This document shows positions 34,101 to 48,062 of a stretch of 64,000 nt of DNA, piece by piece. The stretch is taken from assembly GCA_940671915.1 (NCBI GenBank), contig CALNVZ010002974.1:14456392-14520391 (forward strand), in the 5' to 3' direction. The notes beneath the pieces are model-generated. The model searched no databases, was not told the origin of the DNA, and saw nothing but the letters and a program-made list of their open reading frames with translations. Both the position numbers and the translations under genes were made by a program. This DNA comes from Paracentrotus lividus (lineage: Eukaryota; Echinodermata; Echinoidea; Camarodonta; Echinidae). Positions within the stretch are counted from its first letter, which is position 1, and each line of letters begins with the position of its first letter.

Positions 34101-37100
34101 CTTAGTTCGTGATCTCCATCCTTTTTGCATGTTCCTTTGCTAAGTGTTGCATTTTCAGATTTGTTTGATTTACAAATCACAGATTAACTACGTTTAGAAG
34201 TTCCAGTCTTTTCCTATGGAATTTTTCTCTAGTTCGTGATTCCCATCCTTTTTGGCATGTTCCTTTGCAAGTGTTGCATTTTCAGATTTTGTTTGATTTA
34301 CAAACCACAGATTAACTACTTTCAGAAGTTCCAGTCTTTTCCTATGGAATTTTTTCTCTAGTTCGTGAATCTCCATCCTTTTTGGAAGTTCCTTTGCGAA
34401 GTGTTGCACTTTCAGATTTTGTTTGATTTACAAATCACAGATTAACTACGTTCAGAAGTTCCAGTCTTTTCCTATGGAATTTTTTCTCCAGTTCATGTAT
34501 CTCCATCCTTTTTGCATGTTCCTTTGCCAAGTGTTGCATTTTCAGGTTGTGCTGGAGCATCGCATGTTCCTTTAAGATGTCTTCCATACTGGACGAAGAT
34601 GGAGCTGTCCGAGGACATGGAGATGGTGTATGTTGCCTCTTTGAATTGGACCTAAAATAGAGTAAATGTTGAAAAGAAAAGTTTAAATACATAATTATGT
34701 AGTTATTATTTTATATGGGTGGTGTTTCACCAAGCTATTCGTAAGTTATGACAACTTTATGAATGACTGGTGATAAGTTCTTGTGCTAAATGATTGAGAC
34801 TGTGATTAGTATACAATGTACATGTAGCACCCAAGAAATCATTCCAGTCATTCCTAAAGCCATTCATAACTTTAGAAATGACTTAGTGTAACACCATCAA
34901 AAGATGATAGACTTAGAAAAAGTATGACTTTACAAACGTGAATGTAGATAAATTATCACATATTTAACATTGCGCATGGCTTTTTTTTTTTTTTTTAAGG
35001 GAAGTTATTATTCTGTAATATTTTCCAGAGAATATGTAGCTTGAATTGAGGCGTTTGTACATGTATTATCAAATGTTAAATAGAGGATGAATTGTCATGG
35101 AAGTATTTATTTGCCACTTACATGTTTAAGTTTATGATTTCTCTTTAAATTGTAAGTAAATTTGTATCTACCTGTACAACAAACTTGGTTGTTAGAACCA
35201 AGTTAATTCCATTTTTTTTTAACTTGATATTTATACTGTTTACATATACTTATTTACCTAACAATGATATTCGATCTTGCATTTTCTTTTTTTAATTCGA
35301 GTTGGAAGAGTATAAAGAACGCTTCACTTGATATCAAATCCATGTTTAAGTTTTAATATATCCTTTACTTCATGATTCTTGTACATTGTACAAATATATT
35401 GAACATAGATCGAAATTTGTAATAAAGGGAAGCAAGTGACATACTAATCAAATTTGAGTTTTTAATGTTTACATACTTCATGTGGTGCCATCTTTTTGCT
35501 GTCCAAATTTCACGTCTCAAAGTTTATCCATCTTTGAAATATTTAAGGTAAGACATTAGGCGATTACATCAGTGTAAATGACGGACACATTTTGCTCTTT
35601 TACAGGAAATGGCACTTTTGTCACTTGCTTCCTTTTGCCAAAGTAGGGCAGAATGATGTTTCCACTTGTTTAGAAACATATCTAATTAGAATCCTTATCT
35701 AGTTACAGCAACGTTTGTAAGAATGAATTATATTATTCTGCCATACCATGGTGTTGGATGAGACTGTTTTGCTTCAGAAGGCTGTGCGATGCTGGTGAAG
35801 GGGAAAGTGTCTGTTGGGCGGTTTATGATAACAGGACTGGCAGTAGTAACTGAACTCTGGTCATTGTTGTTGGATTGAACAATATCCTCCTCTTCTTCAC
35901 CTTTGGCTTCAATTCTAAAATTAAAATTTGAGGACACAAGTTGTATGATCAGATAATACAACGCTCAACATTAGCATGTGCCCCGTTGCCTTGGGGCAAC
36001 CAGATTAGACCCTCGGGCAACCAGATTTGGAAGAAATGATCAAAATAGTTGCCCGAACTGGGCAACCACATTTTTGGGGCCAGGGCCTTCATGGGGGCAT
36101 TAAATGTGTATTATGCATTGGCCCATCATCATTTGGTCCATTTTTACACAGCAAATCAAATTTATGCAAAATACTTAGATAAGAAAAATAAAATCTTCAA
36201 ATTTGTTTTCGTTTTTTTCCCAGCAGGGCAACCAGATTGTTCGTTTGGGCAACCATTTTGGAGGAAAATCCAATATTTGGTTGCCCTACAGGGCAACTCC
36301 TAAAGAATATTAGTGTTGAGCATTGGATAATATGAGAATTAATTGTGTTGCAAGACATACAAGAATTTGAATGGTGACAGAATATGGGAACTATTTTTAA
36401 ACATTTTTTTTTATTGAGGTACACGAATTAAGTACAAAGTAACAGACCAACACATTACAAATAAACCAATTCATGAGACCACACTAAAATAAAACATTGG
36501 TCTATTGGTGGCCAATGGAGATACAGAAATGTGGTGGGGTATTCCAAAGTTCAAGCGAGAGCTGTGTGTAAAAAATTGACTGTGTGTTATAAATGCCATG
36601 TAGCTAGTCTTAAAATATACATTTTGAAATACTTGCACTGGGGAATCCACAATGTTTAGAGAGGACAAGTGTTTGTTTAGCTCCTTGGTAACATAATAAT
36701 CGCTTTGTAAATATATTGAACAGTGAAAGAGTGTGTTATCATTCTAATTGGCCTGTAATATGTGATGCGTCACGTCGAAAGGAGAGACTATTCGCGATTT
36801 TTGAAATCCATTTTATTTGATATTATTGATCTCTGATTCATTGCCTTGAATTTGATATATAACCCGACTGTAAAGAGTAAATAGAAGTGGAGATATTAGC
36901 CTCTGAACGCGAGGAGAATTGTGCTCTTAGAAATCAAAATCAAGAGAAAAACGTCTGCGAAGTTTGACTTCCGTTTGACTCCGAGCCAGAAAAATAAGAC
37001 CATTTTGTCACTGGTACCGCTCTACTCACCGAAATGCCCTAGCAACCACTTGTTACAAAGGTGAAACGATTGACCAATGAGGAGGCTGCATTCAGGTATA

Positions 37101-40100
37101 CAGCGAAACAATACTCGTCCGTCACGCATGATCGAGGCAAACGCAGCAAGCGATGTTGTCTAAATAACATTCAATCTTCTCAAAAAAAGAAACTAAATTT
37201 GGTTAGTTGTTTTATATCTTCGTCAAATAAATAAAAACGTCATGTTCTTTCTAATTGTTTAAGAAAAGTCCGCTCTTTTAAGAAAAGTGTTTACAATCCT
37301 GGCGCTAAATTAGTTAGAAACAAAACTATTTTAAACCTTTTGGGGGGTTTTATTCCGATGTTTGCGTGCGTTCTTTGAATGTCAATCGCGTATACTCTTA
37401 CTCATTATAAAGCGAGTCATTTTGATCTGAACTCTGTTGGAAATTTCGAACATAATAATGGTCTATAAACTAAATTATTCTCGTACAGGGGTTTATGCAT
37501 TTTGTATATTCTTTGAATAAGTATATGATAGAGATAAGCCTCCAAAAATGTTTTAATAAATATTTGCGCCTCACGAATGTATTTAGAATTTCTCTGATCA
37601 CGTTTTATGAGTGGCTAGGTTAGCTTAAGACAATGAAATAAAAACGTAAATGATTTGCTCGATCTCGTCTTTTATTGATCAAACTGTTACCAGTAATAAG
37701 AAGATATTAATTAATTTTTAGAAATGAATTATTTTAAGAGTAAATCGTATTTTGTTTCGTCGTGTTTAGTAAAAACGCTACTTTCTTAAACACGTTACTT
37801 TGAAAAATAAACTGCAGAAAACTTTAACCTAAATACTTGTATCAGAAGTATTTATCACGTCACCCTCTTTTGTATGCCTCTATGTTTCCCTGATGGAAAC
37901 CAAATTTGTTAATAGGGAGGTTTTAATTTCCCATCAGGACAACAGATATCGTGGCCCTTAAAATAAAATGCTGAAATTAACATTCATTTGGATCCAGATA
38001 GCTAAGTCAAGCAATAAGTAGCTTTTCCCCACATAACCCCCCCCCTCCTCTCCCACCCGATTGTTAGATTTGACATTCGTTTGCGTGCTCCACTATCCCG
38101 GATGAAACAGCTTTATTCACAGCAGGTTGTTGCATCGCACGCAAAATTTCTGAGTGCAGCTAAAGAGAGTTTAGTTCGCTATTTCGCTCACAAAAACGAA
38201 ACAAAAATCCAGTTGAAATCACACATCACATGACAAAGCCATGCGTTGCTAAGGGCGGAGCTAAACGGAGAGGGGAAATGAGACGTGGACGTTCGCTTGT
38301 ATGTCCGGGAAAAAAAAATTATGACCGAAAAAAACACTCGCCGAAAAACTGCTTTTTTACCACTTTCCCGTTTACCATTTTCACTCATTTTTTTAACAGA
38401 GCAAAGATGAAGCATGGTAGAAACAGAAAATCAACAAAAAAAATTCCTTCAAAATTTTGACTTTTTTATTAGTTTGTCGATTTACTTGGATCTTTGATCT
38501 GCGACTTCTCTCTCATTTCGACAAGACGTATCACATATAAGACTAGACCACCCTGGGCCTGTATAAATTATGTCTACATGTACACTGCTCAGGGGCTGTA
38601 TTATAAGACTACAATGCATTTTGGGTTAGGAATCAGGGCAGAATCGAGTAGCTGAGGACATGCTGCTATATGTACTATACAAGGTTGTTGGTTCGTATTG
38701 ACCTGAGGTCAAATAAAAAGACAGTTAATAATTTATAGTACAATATGATGCATGTAGGTTTAAAAAAAAATCTCAAAGTTACCTTGTCAGTGTCTCTGCA
38801 GGCTGTGTGTGAGCTAAATCAAGATACTCCACAGTGGAAACATCATCATTATGTTGAGATATCATGGTGCAGTCGTCGATTTCACTGCTAATACGCATGA
38901 ACTCAAGGGGCAACATTTTGCGAATGATGGAGGTCCGGGATGACACTCTGATCTCTTCCTGATCAGTACCTGTCCAGGTAGCCGATGCCTCCCTCCACTC
39001 CTTCCTTGCAAACACTTTCATTCGTTTCCATTGATCTCTGACAGCCTTTAAATCTCTCCCTTTGCCTACCTTGGCATGGAATTGCTGGACCACCGCTGAC
39101 CAGGCTGTAGACTTCTCGTGAATCGTCTGATGGTCGTTCCATTTATTTTCAATTTCTTGAACATGTTCTTGTACAATATTTAGTAACGCGTCCTTTTCAT
39201 CATTACTCCAGTTTCTCTTATATGTATCTATGTTGGAGGCCATGCTTTCTCTAGTCTACATGTGTGTGTGCAGTGTAAATGTACACTGTACACTGTAGCT
39301 GCTGATAGTGAATAGATCTGTGCAGTGGTGGGTTGGAGTATGACCTCAACTGAGTAATCTCCATAGCAACTAAACCATGGCTGTGTGTCAGCGTGAGCCT
39401 TGACAAAAGATTTTACAGGGCATTATGATAGTACTATTGTGCCCAGCTACTGGTGCGTTAAACCCAGGTTTACACTTTAAAGCCCGAGGTTTTGTTTGTT
39501 CAAGCTGTCTAGAATCCATGTACACAATTATAATGTATCTACATGTAGGCCTACACATGTTCTTTAGTTAACCTTGTTCCCTGCTATCAGAATATGGGGG
39601 GGGGGGGGTTCACAGGGGCTTTACCGCTCTCACTAATAAATTATGAGTAGCAACATATGTAGGGTAGTCAAATTTACATATGTAGCTACTTTTTTGTAAT
39701 GTTAAAACACTGAGTCTAAATCCAAAGTGAATCCCGAATTAACCTTGAGAATTAAATTCTCAGGTATAACCTGGGGTTTACTCAGAGTTAAGACAAAGGA
39801 ACACACTCAGGGTTAAGACTTTAGATTTAAAACTCGACAAATTTTAGTATGAAGGCATGAAATCCCAAGCGATGGGTGGTCGGAGCCCACAAGTTAGAGC
39901 TTCTCGCTATTGGTTTTAATTCTCGAGGTTAGAAAACCTCATGCGCTCCATGTAAACTCGAATCAGGAGTAAGCCACCGACATTTCAATTCTCAAGTTTT
40001 CAAAACCTCAAGATGAATTTATATCCTGATGGTACATTGTACCTTGTGAACATACATGTAGCTAACATACATATGTAAGTAACAAATGTAAAACACTGAT

Positions 40101-43100
40101 CTTGCGTTGATTGTTTTAAAGAAATTGGCTGATGAAATGTCTAAACTTAGAACAATGCAAATCCCTCTTGACAAATACTCATGGCCACTTAAAACTATAT
40201 TTAAGTGAACTTGCTACACAAGAGCATTTAAGTTCTAGCATGATTCTCACTTATCCATTGTCCTGTAACCAAATTCTTAAAAACTGAAGGAAAAAAAAAA
40301 GAGTAAATAAAGAGGCAAATTGCCAATTGGTCTAAACCCACTTTGACTAATGCCCGTTTGGCCTCATCCCACATGGTTTAATTCCAATTTGTCTACGACC
40401 AGTTTGTCTAATTACCTTTTGGTCATTAGACCAAGTGAGAATTACACTAAGTACCGGTATATATTAGTCCAAGGGGAAGTTACACTAAACTCTTATTAGA
40501 CAATATGGGTTTAGCCCATGTGGTATTCAATAAGTAGAGAATTGGACCAACCGCTGTTAGACCAAGTGGATATAGACCAATGAAGTGGCAGTTGGACCAT
40601 CTGAACATTAGACTAAGTGGCAGCTGGCCCAAGTGATAATAGGACCATACACCAATTATAATACATTGATAGCGGACCAAGTAGATGAATTCATATAAAG
40701 CCTGAAGACATACATACCTGTCTGGAGCCTTCATACCCTTCTCGCCTTCGCTAGACGTACGTGGGCGCAGCTTATTACCAAACTTGAGAAGGCTAAGCAT
40801 GAATGAGAATGGTAAATGGAACAAATAAATGAAGTGAAAATACAGATAATGATTATGAGCAATGGCAATGATTTATTTATGTTTTCCCCCACCACCTACA
40901 TGTATACAATCCATTCTCATTATAACAAGAATGTATACAAGATCAGGAATTTCTTCCTGGCAAAATTTACAAAACATGCCAACAAATGTGTTTGTGCTTT
41001 ATTTGTTTTAACAAGATTTTGTCATAACAAGGTTATTGGATTGTTTCGAACAGTGATGGGATATATTGATATATGTTCAAATTTTGAACAGTAAGAGCCA
41101 AGAGGGCACAAACAAGAATAAGCATTTAATGCATATTTTAACACACTTCTTACCCTCAACATAGAGGATTTACACACTCATATCTGGGGGGATAGAAACT
41201 CATGAACACTTGGCATGAAAATAAACAAAGAAATACTGTATAAGTGGTTATTTTCGCGGTGACTTTATTTTCGCGAATTTTGCGAGTTTGTCTTCGCGAA
41301 AATTTCCACTTCAATACAAGGCTATTTATAGTAGTGAAATCATCACCAAAATCGCGAAATTTTGCTCTCGCGAATTTCCCCAACTAGTCCCAAATCGCGA
41401 AAATATTTGGACGCGAAAATATTGGCTTATACAGTACATGTTTGTCTGGGGTTTTTTGTTTTGTTTTGTTTTTTTTTTGTTTTTTTTTTAATTATTTATT
41501 TATTTCATTTTTTATTTTTTTTTACATTTTTTTTTCGCCATTAAACCATTGATTGAAATCTATAAGGGATTTACCTAAAAAACACAATGACATTTTAAAT
41601 GTCTAAGCAAATGATATTCTGTTTGAAACATGTCTGATAGAGGAATGACAGACAGTAACTTGCTACAATCATAAATGTACATGTACATGTAAAAGCTACA
41701 AACATATAACCATGAATGCAAATATTGCAACATACAAAATGTATCATGCCATTTCTAGGGATTTTACCGAACAGTCAATAAAATTGGACATTCCTTCTGC
41801 AGTGTATCTGCAAATCAGAGAAACCAAACTTATAAAGTGAAAAAAGGATGAAAATGCAATTATTTCTTGCACAGGCCTTTGGTACCTTTTTATTCATAAA
41901 TGACTTGACAACAGGAGTATTCCCTATCACAAGTCACAACTACTAAATATTAAACTGAAAAAGTAAAGGTTTTAACAAAAATCATGCATTAGCAACAACT
42001 AAATCCCAACAAATTACATATCTGCAGTCTTGCCATGAAAATTTTATATTGATTGAACAAAGTCAAATGCAAATTCATTGAAAATGCTTTAAAAATCCAT
42101 CATACATTGTACTAAAATAATGCATAAGCCTAGACCTACGCCTGTTAAATATTTTCTTGAACTTACATGGCGAAACCTACAATGTAGTTGGATTATACAC
42201 TAAACAGTGATATACCAGAATTCAAAAATATAAATAATACAGGGAATTAATTATCATCTTGAACATTCAATTTGGCAATCCACAAAAACCAGGCTTATAA
42301 CAATACGATGTTGTTCAGAAGCCCAAACTTTAAAGCACAAAAAAAAACTTCAAATACAATCAATAACTTCTCTAAAAACAACCATGCACTTTTTTTTAAA
42401 AATTTATTTATCATCTTGAACTTTCAATTTGGCAATCCACAAAAACCAGGCTAATAACAATATGATGTTGTTCAGAAGCCCAAACTTTAACGCAAAAAAA
42501 AAGAACTTCAAATACAATCAATAACTTCTCTGAAAACAACCATGCACTTCTTTTTTCTTTAAAACTACTAACATGCCAAGTAAAACATCAAAGAGGATAT
42601 GATGACCATGTACCTGTACAAAAAAAAAATGAAAACAACAAAAAATGGTCTAAAAAATAGTCTTCAAAATGGAGAGAACACTGTCTTGAAGGTTATGAAT
42701 GAAAATGTGCAAATGACTATGACACATAGGATCAGTAGCATAACTCAATATAGCCTATATATCTGAGGAGGAAACCCCCCCCCCCTTCCACCTCCCATGG
42801 AATAGCAAAAAAAAGGGGGGAAGGGAAAACAAGAAGAAAATAAGAGATAATATTAGAGCATGGGGAGGTTTAGAAAAAGAAAATAAACTTGAGATTTGTC
42901 ACTTTAAAGCCACAGTAACTTGGGGACTCAACTAAAGAGAAAGTAACTTAGGAAATGTATGCAGGGCAATCTCCCTTAATTTTTGACCATCTAGTTGACT
43001 GTAGACTGATGCCCCCTCCCCATAAAAAAACCCCCCCGCACAACAGTACTTGAAAATCACTATTAGAGACAGTACAATCACCGCTACTGTTCATGCAGCT

Positions 43101-46100
43101 GAGATTATATATCTTCTTAAGTACATGTACATGTAGCATGTTGGTTTTTGTTTGTATATAGCATATTCTGTAACAAGTCCTTCATTAAAAATGTAATTAA
43201 AAACAGATTGCAACTCGCAAAGAAGATTGTAGATATCGACTATCGACTATATCGACTATTATGAACATTCTCCTAAGAAAATTATCTACAATTTACTTTA
43301 CTACCATGATTAAAATAAATTTAGGAGGTCTTCGCTAGTCTATCATAAGCAGTCAGTGTTGGAATCACATTGTTCCTTTATTTTCTAACAAATTGTTGTG
43401 TATTCAGGTACTTAAATATCACCTCAAGTGTACATTCAAGTAAGAACACAGATGAATGAGCACTTTAGTTTTTACAGCACTTGTAATAGTAAATTAATAA
43501 AAATAAATTAATAACTAAAAAAAAAATAATATCAAATTGTAAATAGCGGGTTTTATAATACATTCAAAGACCTTTAAATTAGCATAGTGATTAGGTATTC
43601 AAACAAACTACTATTAAAAAATGGACTAAAATATAAATTTGCATACAATAGTTGTTGCTATGTCAGACACGAAACTTGTTTGTCCGACAAAGCACCATCA
43701 AATGTATGTATGATTCAAAATAATAATTAACAGTTTATTTGAATACCTTGTTACCTTGTTAAAATGTAAAATTTAAAGGTCCATGAATATATTATAAAAC
43801 CAGGAGGGGGGGGGGGGGTGTTTCACATAGAGCTTAAGTAGACTTTGAGTCGGACTTACAGTCTATAAAGTGCATTCTGTATTTAAAGATAATCTAGAGT
43901 AGTAGTCATGATGAAATAAATCAAAACATTCTTGTTCATACCAGAATCTCAAGCATAGGAAATAAATACTGCACACCAAAGGAATTTACAGAAAATTGCT
44001 TATTTGCTGAGAAAAGACCAAAATAAGCATAATTTCTATATCTAGACGGCCCGTCCAAGCACATGCGTGATTAACACGGCCACGTGGAAAGTCTACGGGT
44101 ATATCATGTGCACGCGATTCGCACCAGATCTGTGTGTGTATGATGTGCCCTGACTTGTGGCGATATAGCGGTCTACTCCAAGTCTCAATTTGACAGACTG
44201 TTTCAATATTTTTTCAACATTTCTTCTGAAATCATTATCGAAACGTGAATATAAACTTGTGTAGGCATATGTATATGTTAATGGAACAATGTGAGGACAT
44301 ATCTTACAGATTTGTCTCAAATTATTTTGGCTGTAAGAACTCTAGCTTGGCTTTAACACGCAATATTTTTGATAGACTTTTCAAAGGCGCGCACACCCTG
44401 AGCATGACCTGACCAATGAGGTGATGCCTATCGTATGCAACTAGGAATTTAATTGTGACCTTATTGTCTACGTAACTCTTTGTGAAACACTCCCCAGACT
44501 ATTAGGGGAGGGGGGAATGGCAACGCATAACTTAAAACATAAAAAGCATCATATACATTTTGAAGAGATGCAATACATACTGAAAAGTAACACCTAAATT
44601 TAGCGAATCAAGATTTTTCTGACAAATCAAATAATCCGATTTGAACACATCTACATGCAGCAAATCCAATGTCCACTATAAAGTCTAAAGCAAAAGGAAT
44701 CTCGAAAACGGAAAAAAGGTAAGTATTTAGAAGCAAGAACAAGGATTAGAAATACATGTAATTGTCCCTTTTGGAAAGAATGTAGTGTCACACAGTGTGA
44801 TCATATAATGAACGCAGTGTTATCACAGTATGAACATGGTGTAACCACAGTATCAACACAGTCTTATCACAATATGAAACACAGTGTAATCTCTGTATGA
44901 ACACAGTATGATCATATAATGAACCAGGTACATGTATACTAGAATCAACTGTGTTATTACAGGATGAATACTGTATATTTACAGGATGAAAAGAGTGTGA
45001 TCATACAATGATGAACACAATGTTATCACAATATAATATATGGTCATATAAATGACAGTGTTATCAAAGTAAGGACACAGTACATGTATGAACTCTTCTT
45101 GCACATTAAAATGTAGATTACATACATATGTAATGGCAGTGTTCGTGAATCCTGACTTTGATCACACTGTTCAAACTGTGATTCTGTAGCCACAATAAAG
45201 CACATGTGAAAGTGTGAGAATGTGTGAACACTGTGATGATACAATGGTAGTGTTTAAAATTGTCAGTGTGTTCAAAAGTGTACATTACAACTACAGAATG
45301 GGACTGGATTTCAGAAAGTTCACAAACACTGTGTCACTGACACTACACTCTTTGCAGCAGGGATTTAGGATCATAAAGACAAGAGTTCCACCAGGTAAAA
45401 AAAAAAAAAAAAAAATGAAAATCACTTTTATATTCAACAGTACCAAGAAAGCAGCCAGAATTATGACTTTTCCACAAGTACATTTACAACCAGCATATAT
45501 AAAGAGAAGGACTATAAAAACTCTAGTGGGTCAATGAGGGCACAAGGCTACCTTGATCGTCCACGCGGTACAGTAGAATGTCCGCCTCCTCCCTCGCTGC
45601 AAGTTCGCGGTCTCATCACCGAGTTAGTGAGGTTGCTGCCCAATTGGAAAGCATTTGTACGATTGGAGGAAATATGGTCACATGATAACTCAATATAACA
45701 CAATCTTTGCCAAATATTAAGAGATATTGGGGGGGGGGGGAAATGTAAGATCTGCACTTAGCATTTATCCCCGGAGTATCAAGGTAAAAGTGGACATTTT
45801 GGCACAGTTGATTTGTGCAGAGGGATCATCAAAAAATACATTTGCCTGTTTTAAATTTGCACATGTAAATGAGTCTGTTTGCATGTTTTTATCTTCACAC
45901 TCCTACAGCTGAGAGCAAAATGCACAAGTATCTTTAACTAGTGCCATATCCAAAAGGTTTATTGCCAAAAAACAGACCATCTACATGAACTACTGCCTGA
46001 GATCAACATCACAGTTGATCGCCATCAAATGACATCATCCCCATTCACTTTGTGTACAACTGCACTCAATCGATTGCAATCAGCTGTAATCTTGATCTCA

Positions 46101-48008
46101 GGCGGTGCTGTATCAATAATGATTCTCAGGTGTCAATCATCTTGTTTTGATAAATTTGGAGAAGAAATACATGAGTATTACTATTCAACTCTGAAAAAAT
46201 GGTATGTTCATTATTGTATGAACCATTGCGCATTTCCACTTTCGTTTGAAAATATATCCACTTTTAATGCTAAGGTCACAAAGGCAGAGGGGGGCCTATG
46301 TGGTGATTGGACAGCGCGATTTTTGCTAATTTTGACCATTCAATGATCTGTGGCCACCTGGACATTGCCTGAGTTGACTGTTATTTAAGGCATCGCTCAG
46401 TTGCCGCTTAAGTTTTAGCACAGAGTTAAAAATCAGAAGCGCCTGCTCACTTTCACTTGCTGCCCAAAATACATTTGCTGCCTGGGTGTGTGAAGGCAGG
46501 GGCACCACCTAATCAAGTAATTGCTGATGAGAAATTTAGGTTTTGAAAATGGAAGCAATATTCTTCCAAGCGGTTGCTGGCGGTAGATCTGTGAGTCCCC
46601 AGTCGGCGAGTTAAAAACAGTTTGGCTTCCGGGCGGTGCCTAATTGTTTTTCGCGCCTCTATCTGTTCACATATCAAATTTGCTTGATTCCTTTCCAGTC
46701 GCCGGGTGATTCCCAAAATCTAGCAGCGTCCAAGCAGGGTTTTAATCAAACCGTTTCCTTTCAGCTTTTGTGACCCAAGCTTTAAAGACAAAATAGTAGG
46801 TTGACCATGCAATCATGGTCAAAAAATATTACACAACATTAATGACATGATTTTAGAAAAATAATTTTTTTAAAGTGAACCCAACTGTCTGATTAATTGT
46901 GATGTAAACCAGTTTTTGGAAATAACCAGAATATACAACTACCGGTACCAAATGGATATCTCAAATTCTAACAGTTTATGCAAAGTGTCATGAAACAGCA
47001 AATGCTTGCTGGTCAGCATACATTTTCCTTGATTACATTGAGGAAAAAACAAGAGGTCTTTAATTTCAATGTCCCATATATGCATACACTCTTAATACCA
47101 ATAACAATCATTGAAGATACAGAATTACATTAAAATCACAATACAATGTTCACAATTCCATGAAAAACCCAAGGTAATTTTGAAGCATTTTATCATCTTT
47201 GTTTACATCATATTGATCAGCAAGCACAACTCAAAATGTAAAAAAAAAAAAAAAGCACTTCATGTAAAGTTGTCCAAAAAAACAAAAAAAATTGACAGAA
47301 GACAGATATACAGCATCATCTTGTACAAATCTTAAAGAACTCTGTTTAATCAATATTGAAGCAAAGCCCAACGCGTAACAGGAAAAGATGTTGTTGTGAA
47401 GTGACATTTTAAGCTTTCCAGCAGAGATAAATTTGTAGTTTTATTAAATGTCCACAGCCCAACATTTATTATATTACACAAGTTGACTGATATATTAGTC
47501 TGCAGATATATTTCTTGTCATATAAAGTAATTCTTGTGCCATGTATTTTTATGTTACACTAAAATAAAAACATCAGAAAGAGCAAGAGAATTTTAGAAGC
47601 AATCAAAGCATTTCATGTGTATGTATTCATATGTGCTTTCAATTTTACACTGCTGACATTGACGGCAAGAAAAACAAACATACATTTTAACCAGGTAATA
47701 AAAGAGATTTACTGTATATAGCAGTATAGTGCAATGCACCGGTTGGATGCTCTGAAGATATAATGTGTCAGGATCATTTGAATTTACAACTTTTTAATGT
47801 GGACAATAATTTCACCGGAAAATGTACTTGGTTAGTAGCCGGATTGATAATAATCTGAAACCTCGAAACTTAGTCTCTTCTCTAGTCCACAGTAAAAAGA
47901 AGCCCATCGAAATTGGCACCACAGGAAGCATAAAAGAAAGTGTCCTCTACCAGGATAAGTCAATATGATCAAATTTACTGGCCACTTTCAAAAAGATGGA
48001 AATAAAAA

Positions 48009-48062
<54 letters not shown>

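Larger units (their letters stand above)
31090..40717 (-). other. IRS intron, 9.6 kb, hosting the MSANTD3-like gene
   Basis: Contains the TTAA element (31970-32748), the exon-derived minisatellite (33794-34435), the three-exon MSANTD3-like gene (34435-39243), two short MITEs, a second SINE-like repeat and the GGTCTAA repeat at 40315-40655. A splice of 30943-31089 to 40718-40792 keeps phase across all of this. Confidence 0.75.
40793..45551 (-). other. IRS intron, 4.8 kb
   Basis: Separates the two RPRTxSEG exons. Contains the TCGCGAA element (41234-41435), a two-copy tandem repeat (42250-42570), a GTGTTTCAC element (43800-44510) and the CACAGTGTGA element (44766-45362). No further exon was supported. 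Confidence 0.7.
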
